64,000 bases of DNA. It comes from Nakamurella flava (lineage in GTDB: Bacteria > Actinomycetota > Actinomycetes > Mycobacteriales > Nakamurellaceae). Below are positions 61,032 to 64,000 of this stretch, in pieces (the stretch's first letter is position 1; every line of letters begins with the position of its first letter). The stretch lies in NCBI RefSeq assembly GCF_005298075.1, contig NZ_SZZH01000001.1, positions 2,392,897 to 2,456,896 on the forward strand. Direction: 5' to 3'. The notes beneath the pieces are model-generated. The model had not been told where the DNA came from. It saw only the letters and a list, made by a program, of their open reading frames with translations, and did not search any database. The translations under genes and the position numbers were made by a program.

Positions 61032-61879
61032 CCGCCGCCACCCTCCGGTCGCACCCGTCCCGCGCCCGACGGACCGGGGTCATGCTCCGCACGGTCGCGG
61101 CGCTGGTCGTCGCCGCGATCGTGTTGTTCCCGCTGTACTGGATGCTCGTCGTCGCGTTCTCGCCGCGCTCGGAGCTGTTCAGCGGACGGCTGCGCCTGTG
61201 GCCGGAGTCGTTCACCACCGAGAACCTCGAGCGGGTGTTCCGCTCGTTCCCGGTGCTCACCTGGTTCGGCAACTCGGTGGCCATCGCCCTGACCGTGTCG
61301 GTGATGACCGTGGTGCTGAACCTGCTGGCCGGATATGCCTTCACGCACCTGCGGTTCCGCGGGTCGACGGCCGTGCTGCTGCTGGCCGTCGCCACCATCA
61401 CCCTGCCCCTGCAGGTGATCATGGTGTCGCTGTTCCGGCTGGTGACCTCGCTGGGGCTGTACGGAACCTACTGGGCGGTCATCCTGCCGACCTCCGCGTC
61501 GGCGGTGGGCATCCTGCTGGCCCGGCAGTTCCTGGTCGGCATCCCCCGGGAGCTGTTGGAGGCGGCCCGGATCGACGGGGCCGGGCACCTGCGCACCTTC
61601 GTCTCGGTGGTACTGCCGTTGTCCCGGCCGGTGATCGCGGTGCTGTTCTTCCTGTCGCTGCTCGGCTCCTGGAACGACTTCGCCTGGCCGCTCATCGCGC
61701 TCAAGGAGAACCGGCTGTTCACCCTGCCCATCGGGCTGCTGTACCTGCAGAGCCAGAACGGCCCCGACTACGGCACGACGATGGCCTTCGCCCTCATCAA
61801 CGTCGTCCCCATGGTCATCCTGTTCCTGGTGTTCCAACGCTGGTTCGTGCAGGGGTTCGCCCGGACCGGGCTGCGCTGA
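61028..61879 (+). CDS. Sugar ABC transporter permease (MalG type, third importer)
   Basis: A 283-residue permease with six helices. The EAA loop is ELLEAARIDGAGHLRTFVSVVLPLSRP, and SWNDFAWPLIALKENRLFTLPIGL is the typical MalG end. ATG 61028 overlaps the previous stop. It is the last gene of the GH3 locus. No ATPase gene follows, as in the other two importers. Confidence 0.93.
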   Translation: MTAATLRSHPSRARRTGVMLRTVAALVVAAIVLFPLYWMLVVAFSPRSELFSGRLRLWPESFTTENLERVFRSFPVLTWFGNSVAIALTVSVMTVVLNLLAGYAFTHLRFRGSTAVLLLAVATITLPLQVIMVSLFRLVTSLGLYGTYWAVILPTSASAVGILLARQFLVGIPRELLEAARIDGAGHLRTFVSVVLPLSRPVIAVLFFLSLLGSWNDFAWPLIALKENRLFTLPIGLLYLQSQNGPDYGTTMAFALINVVPMVILFLVFQRWFVQGFARTGLR

Positions 61880-61911
61880 CCCCTCCTGGCCGGGCCCGGC
61901 GGGCCTGGTGG

Positions 61912-61966
61912 GGGTCGGTAAAGAATGCCGCTTCAGCTCGCTGACAGCGGCACTCTTTACCGACCC
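61912..61966. terminator. Very long bidirectional hairpin between the permease and the DJ-1 gene
   Basis: Arms 61912-61932 and 61946-61966 pair over 21 bp with a single mismatch. The 13-nt loop itself contains TCAGC/GCTGA. It sits midway between convergent stops at 61879 and 61985, so it can end both transcripts. The AAAG/CTTT tracts inside the arms replace a U-run. Confidence 0.85.
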
Positions 61967-61984
61967 ACCCGGGGTGAGGTCCGG

Positions 61985-62587
61985 TCAGACCGGCGGCTGC
62001 GGGTCGTACTGGATGCCGCGGCGCACCTCTCGGGCCCGCTCCGGTCCGGCCAGTCGGGCGACCAGGTGCAGGGCCATGTCGATCCCCGCCGACACGCCCG
62101 CCGAGGTGATGACGTCGCCGTCGTCGACGAAACGGTCGTCCGGACGGACCTCGATCGTCGGGTCGAGTTCGGCCAGCCGGTCCAGCGTGCCCCAGTGGGT
62201 GGTGGCCGGTCGGCCGGCCAGCAACCCGGCGGCGGCGTAGACGAGAGACCCGGTGCACACGCTGGCCATCAACGGCACCGCCGCGCGCTGACGCCGCAAC
62301 CAGGCCAGGTGCTCGGCGTCGTCGACCTGCGGGCGGGTGCCACGGCCGCCCGGGTGGATCAGCACCTCCAGCGGCGGGGCGTCGGCGAAGGAGTGCTGAG
62401 CCAGGATGGAAAGGCCCTTCGCGCACTCGACCCCGCCACCGTCGCGGGACAGGCAGGTGACGGCGTATCCGTCTTCCGGGTGGGTGCGCGTCCAGAAGGC
62501 CAGCACCTCCCAGGGCCCGACGGCGTCCAGCTCCTCCACCCCCTCGAAGAGCACGATGCCGATGTGGCGCTGCGGTTGGTCGCTCAT
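61985..62587 (-). CDS. DJ-1/PfpI family protein
   Basis: A 200-residue class I glutamine-amidotransferase-like fold. GIVLFEGVEELDAVGPWEVL is the N-terminal motif. The nucleophile-elbow Cys is in MASVCTGSLVYAAAGLL, followed by ATTHWGTLDRL. DVITSAGVSAGIDMALHLV is the C-terminal signature seen also in GlxA-type AraC regulators, but no DNA-binding domain is attached. Members include isonitrile hydratases and glyoxalase III-like enzymes, so the activity is open. ATG 62587 is chosen over the 62695 start because the extra residues are basic and non-homologous. Confidence 0.87.
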   Translation of the reverse strand: MSDQPQRHIGIVLFEGVEELDAVGPWEVLAFWTRTHPEDGYAVTCLSRDGGGVECAKGLSILAQHSFADAPPLEVLIHPGGRGTRPQVDDAEHLAWLRRQRAAVPLMASVCTGSLVYAAAGLLAGRPATTHWGTLDRLAELDPTIEVRPDDRFVDDGDVITSAGVSAGIDMALHLVARLAGPERAREVRRGIQYDPQPPV

Positions 62588-62714
62588 GGCGGCCAGCCTG
62601 GCAGCTCCGCGTCGGAATCGACCATCCCCCGGTGGCGGGGGACGCTGGCGATGAGGCCATTTTGACGTCTCGCTGAGGCTTCTCGGTGTTCGCACCGCCT
62701 CCTACGCTGAGCGC

Positions 62715-63917
62715 ATGACCACCGTCGCTCACTCGCCCGCCGCCACCCGTCAGGTGTTCCTGTCCCAGGACGACTGCCGCCTGGAGGACTTCACCGCCCT
62801 GATCGAGGCCGGCACGGACATCGCCGACTACCCGTACGCCGACGGCGTGAACAAGGGCGTGCTGATCTACTCCGACCGCCTCCGCTCGTACCTCGACACC
62901 GAGGCCGAGCGGCGGGACGTGCAGGCCGAGATCGCCCGTGCGCTGTCGGACGGGCCCGGCATCGTGGTGTTCAAGCGGGCCTTCGATCCCGACCTCATCG
63001 ACCGGGCTACGGCGGCGTTCTTCGACCTGCTGGCCGAGGAGAAGAAGGCCGGCTTCGCCGCCGGCGACCACTTCGCCAAGCCCGGCGCGAACGACCGGGT
63101 CTGGAACGCCCTGGAGAAGCTGGCCGTCAGCGACCCGGCCCTGTTCGCCGAGTATTTCGCCAACGACTACGTCGCCCTGGCCTCCGGCGCCTGGCTCGGC
63201 CCGAACTACCAGATGACCGCGGCGCTCAACATCGTCAACCCGGGCGGGCAGGCGCAGGTCCCGCACCGCGACTACCACCTGGGCTTCATGCCGCTGGAGA
63301 CCGCGGCCGCGTTCCCGGCCCACGTGCACCGTCTGTCCCCGGTGCTGACCCTGCAGGGCGCGGTGGCGCACTGCGACATGCCGGTCGAGACCGGACCGAC
63401 GCTCTACCTGCCCCACTCGCACAAGTACCTGCCCGGTTACCTCGCGTTCTCGCTGCCCGAGTTCCAGGACTACTTCCGCCAGAACTACGTGCAGCAGGAT
63501 CTGGAGAAGGGCGACGCCGTCTTCTTCAACCCGGGCCTGATGCACGGGGCCGGCACCAACCAGACCGCCGACGTCAAGCGGATGGCCAACCTGCTGCAGG
63601 TCTCGTCCGCGTTCGGGCGGGCCATGGAGACCGTCGACACCGCCCGGGTGTCCAAGGCCGTCTACCCGACGCTGCTCGAGAAGTCGCGCACCGCTGAGGC
63701 TTCCGGCCCCGAGACCGCCCGGTGGATCGACAACGTCGTGACCGTGGCCGCCGAGGGGTACCCCTACCCGACGAACCTCGACCGGGACCACCCGATCGGC
63801 GCCATGAACCCGGAGAGCCAGGCCGATCTGCTCCGTCGGGCGCTGCGCGAGAGCTGGGCGCCCGAACAGTTGAACGCCGAGGTGGACGCTCAGGTCGTGC
63901 GGCACCGGTCCGCCTGA
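62715..63917 (+). CDS. Phytanoyl-CoA dioxygenase family protein
   Basis: A 400-residue Fe(II)/2-oxoglutarate oxygenase-like protein. The iron facial triad can be placed at His184 and Asp186 (QVPHRDYHLGFM) and His277 (LMHGAGTN). DVKRMANLLQVSSAFGR contains the likely 2-oxoglutarate-binding Arg. QMTAALNIVNPGGQAQ and VETGPTLYLPHSHKYLPGY are family-like. The substrate is unknown; the family acts on lipids, osmolytes such as ectoine, and natural products. TACGCT ends 6 nt before ATG 62715 and there is no clear ribosome site, so a leaderless mRNA is possible. It ends just before the low-quality end of the window. Confidence 0.87.
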   Translation: MTTVAHSPAATRQVFLSQDDCRLEDFTALIEAGTDIADYPYADGVNKGVLIYSDRLRSYLDTEAERRDVQAEIARALSDGPGIVVFKRAFDPDLIDRATAAFFDLLAEEKKAGFAAGDHFAKPGANDRVWNALEKLAVSDPALFAEYFANDYVALASGAWLGPNYQMTAALNIVNPGGQAQVPHRDYHLGFMPLETAAAFPAHVHRLSPVLTLQGAVAHCDMPVETGPTLYLPHSHKYLPGYLAFSLPEFQDYFRQNYVQQDLEKGDAVFFNPGLMHGAGTNQTADVKRMANLLQVSSAFGRAMETVDTARVSKAVYPTLLEKSRTAEASGPETARWIDNVVTVAAEGYPYPTNLDRDHPIGAMNPESQADLLRRALRESWAPEQLNAEVDAQVVRHRSA

Positions 63918-63934
63918 GCCTGGCACCACCCCGT

Positions 63935-64000
63935 CGGGGGGGGGGGGGGGGGGGGCGCCCCCCGCGCGGGGCGGGGGCGGGGGGCGCCCCCCGGGGGGGG
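63935..64000. other. Poly-G and low-complexity GC sequence, probable assembly or contig-end artefact
   Basis: A run of 21 G is followed by alternating blocks of only G and C. It is unlike any other part of the window and lies at its very end. No gene or signal can be read in it. Confidence 0.8.

Noticed and set aside
1..64000. CRISPR arrays, tRNA/rRNA genes, prophage or insertion sequences
   Set aside because: No regularly spaced repeats, no tRNA-like cloverleaf or rRNA sequence, and no transposase, integrase or phage protein was recognised.

Overview
The window is about 70% GC, with codon use strongly biased to G/C in third positions, frequent GTG starts, many 4-nt ATGA/GTGA start-stop overlaps and a complete mycofactocin core. 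This points to a free-living actinobacterium. The sugar-utilisation load and gene mix would suit the Nakamurella/Frankineae neighbourhood, but the genus is a guess. No tRNA, rRNA, CRISPR array, prophage or insertion sequence was seen. The last 66 bases are a poly-G/GC artefact that looks like a contig end.

Layout. 1-8.8 kb: start of a Ser/Thr kinase, a cyanophycin-synthetase-like Mur ligase without the ATP-grasp domain, an unknown protein, a minus-strand signalling operon (GAF-ANTAR, CheB, CheR-PAS), an IolE-like TIM-barrel protein, and moeA. 9-21.6 kb: a mycofactocin (MFT) island. It holds a probable MFT methyltransferase (mftM), a NarL-type two-component system, an iron-type alcohol dehydrogenase, a DUF4242 protein, mftE-mftF-mftR on the minus strand, mftA-B-C-D divergently on the plus strand, then an NDMA-type methanol/alcohol dehydrogenase (mdo/mno). 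MftB and MftC modify the MftA peptide C-terminus, MftE releases the modified dipeptide, MftD oxidises it, MftF glycosylates it and MftM methylates the glycan. The cofactor then recycles the nicotinamide held in the alcohol dehydrogenases. 21.6-27 kb: a His-rich MoxR ATPase and a VWA protein run straight into a CbiM-N-Q-O nickel/cobalt uptake system. I read this as a candidate metal-delivery module, perhaps serving the neighbouring metallo-alcohol dehydrogenases.

27-32 kb: DUF3140 protein, membrane-anchored EEP phosphatase, ureohydrolase (agmatinase family), ROK kinase and ROK repressor. 32-52 kb: two carbohydrate loci. The first is an ABC importer plus a GH38 alpha-mannosidase behind a clear promoter. 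The second diverges from a DeoR repressor: PfkB kinase, ABC importer, NagB and GH2 beta-galactosidase on the minus strand; DeoR, GH4 and a second GH38 on the plus strand. Together they suggest use of mannose- and aminosugar-containing glycans. 52-55.4 kb: DUF6457, GlsB-type membrane protein, serine hydrolase lipoprotein and TerC. 55.5-61.9 kb: third sugar locus (GH3 beta-glucosidase, TetR repressor, Tat-type binding lipoprotein, two permeases) with a TetR-like palindrome in its promoter. None of the three sugar ABC importers has its own ATPase here. 62-63.9 kb: DJ-1/PfpI protein and a phytanoyl-CoA-dioxygenase-like enzyme. Several convergent or terminal gene ends carry long, nearly perfect hairpins.
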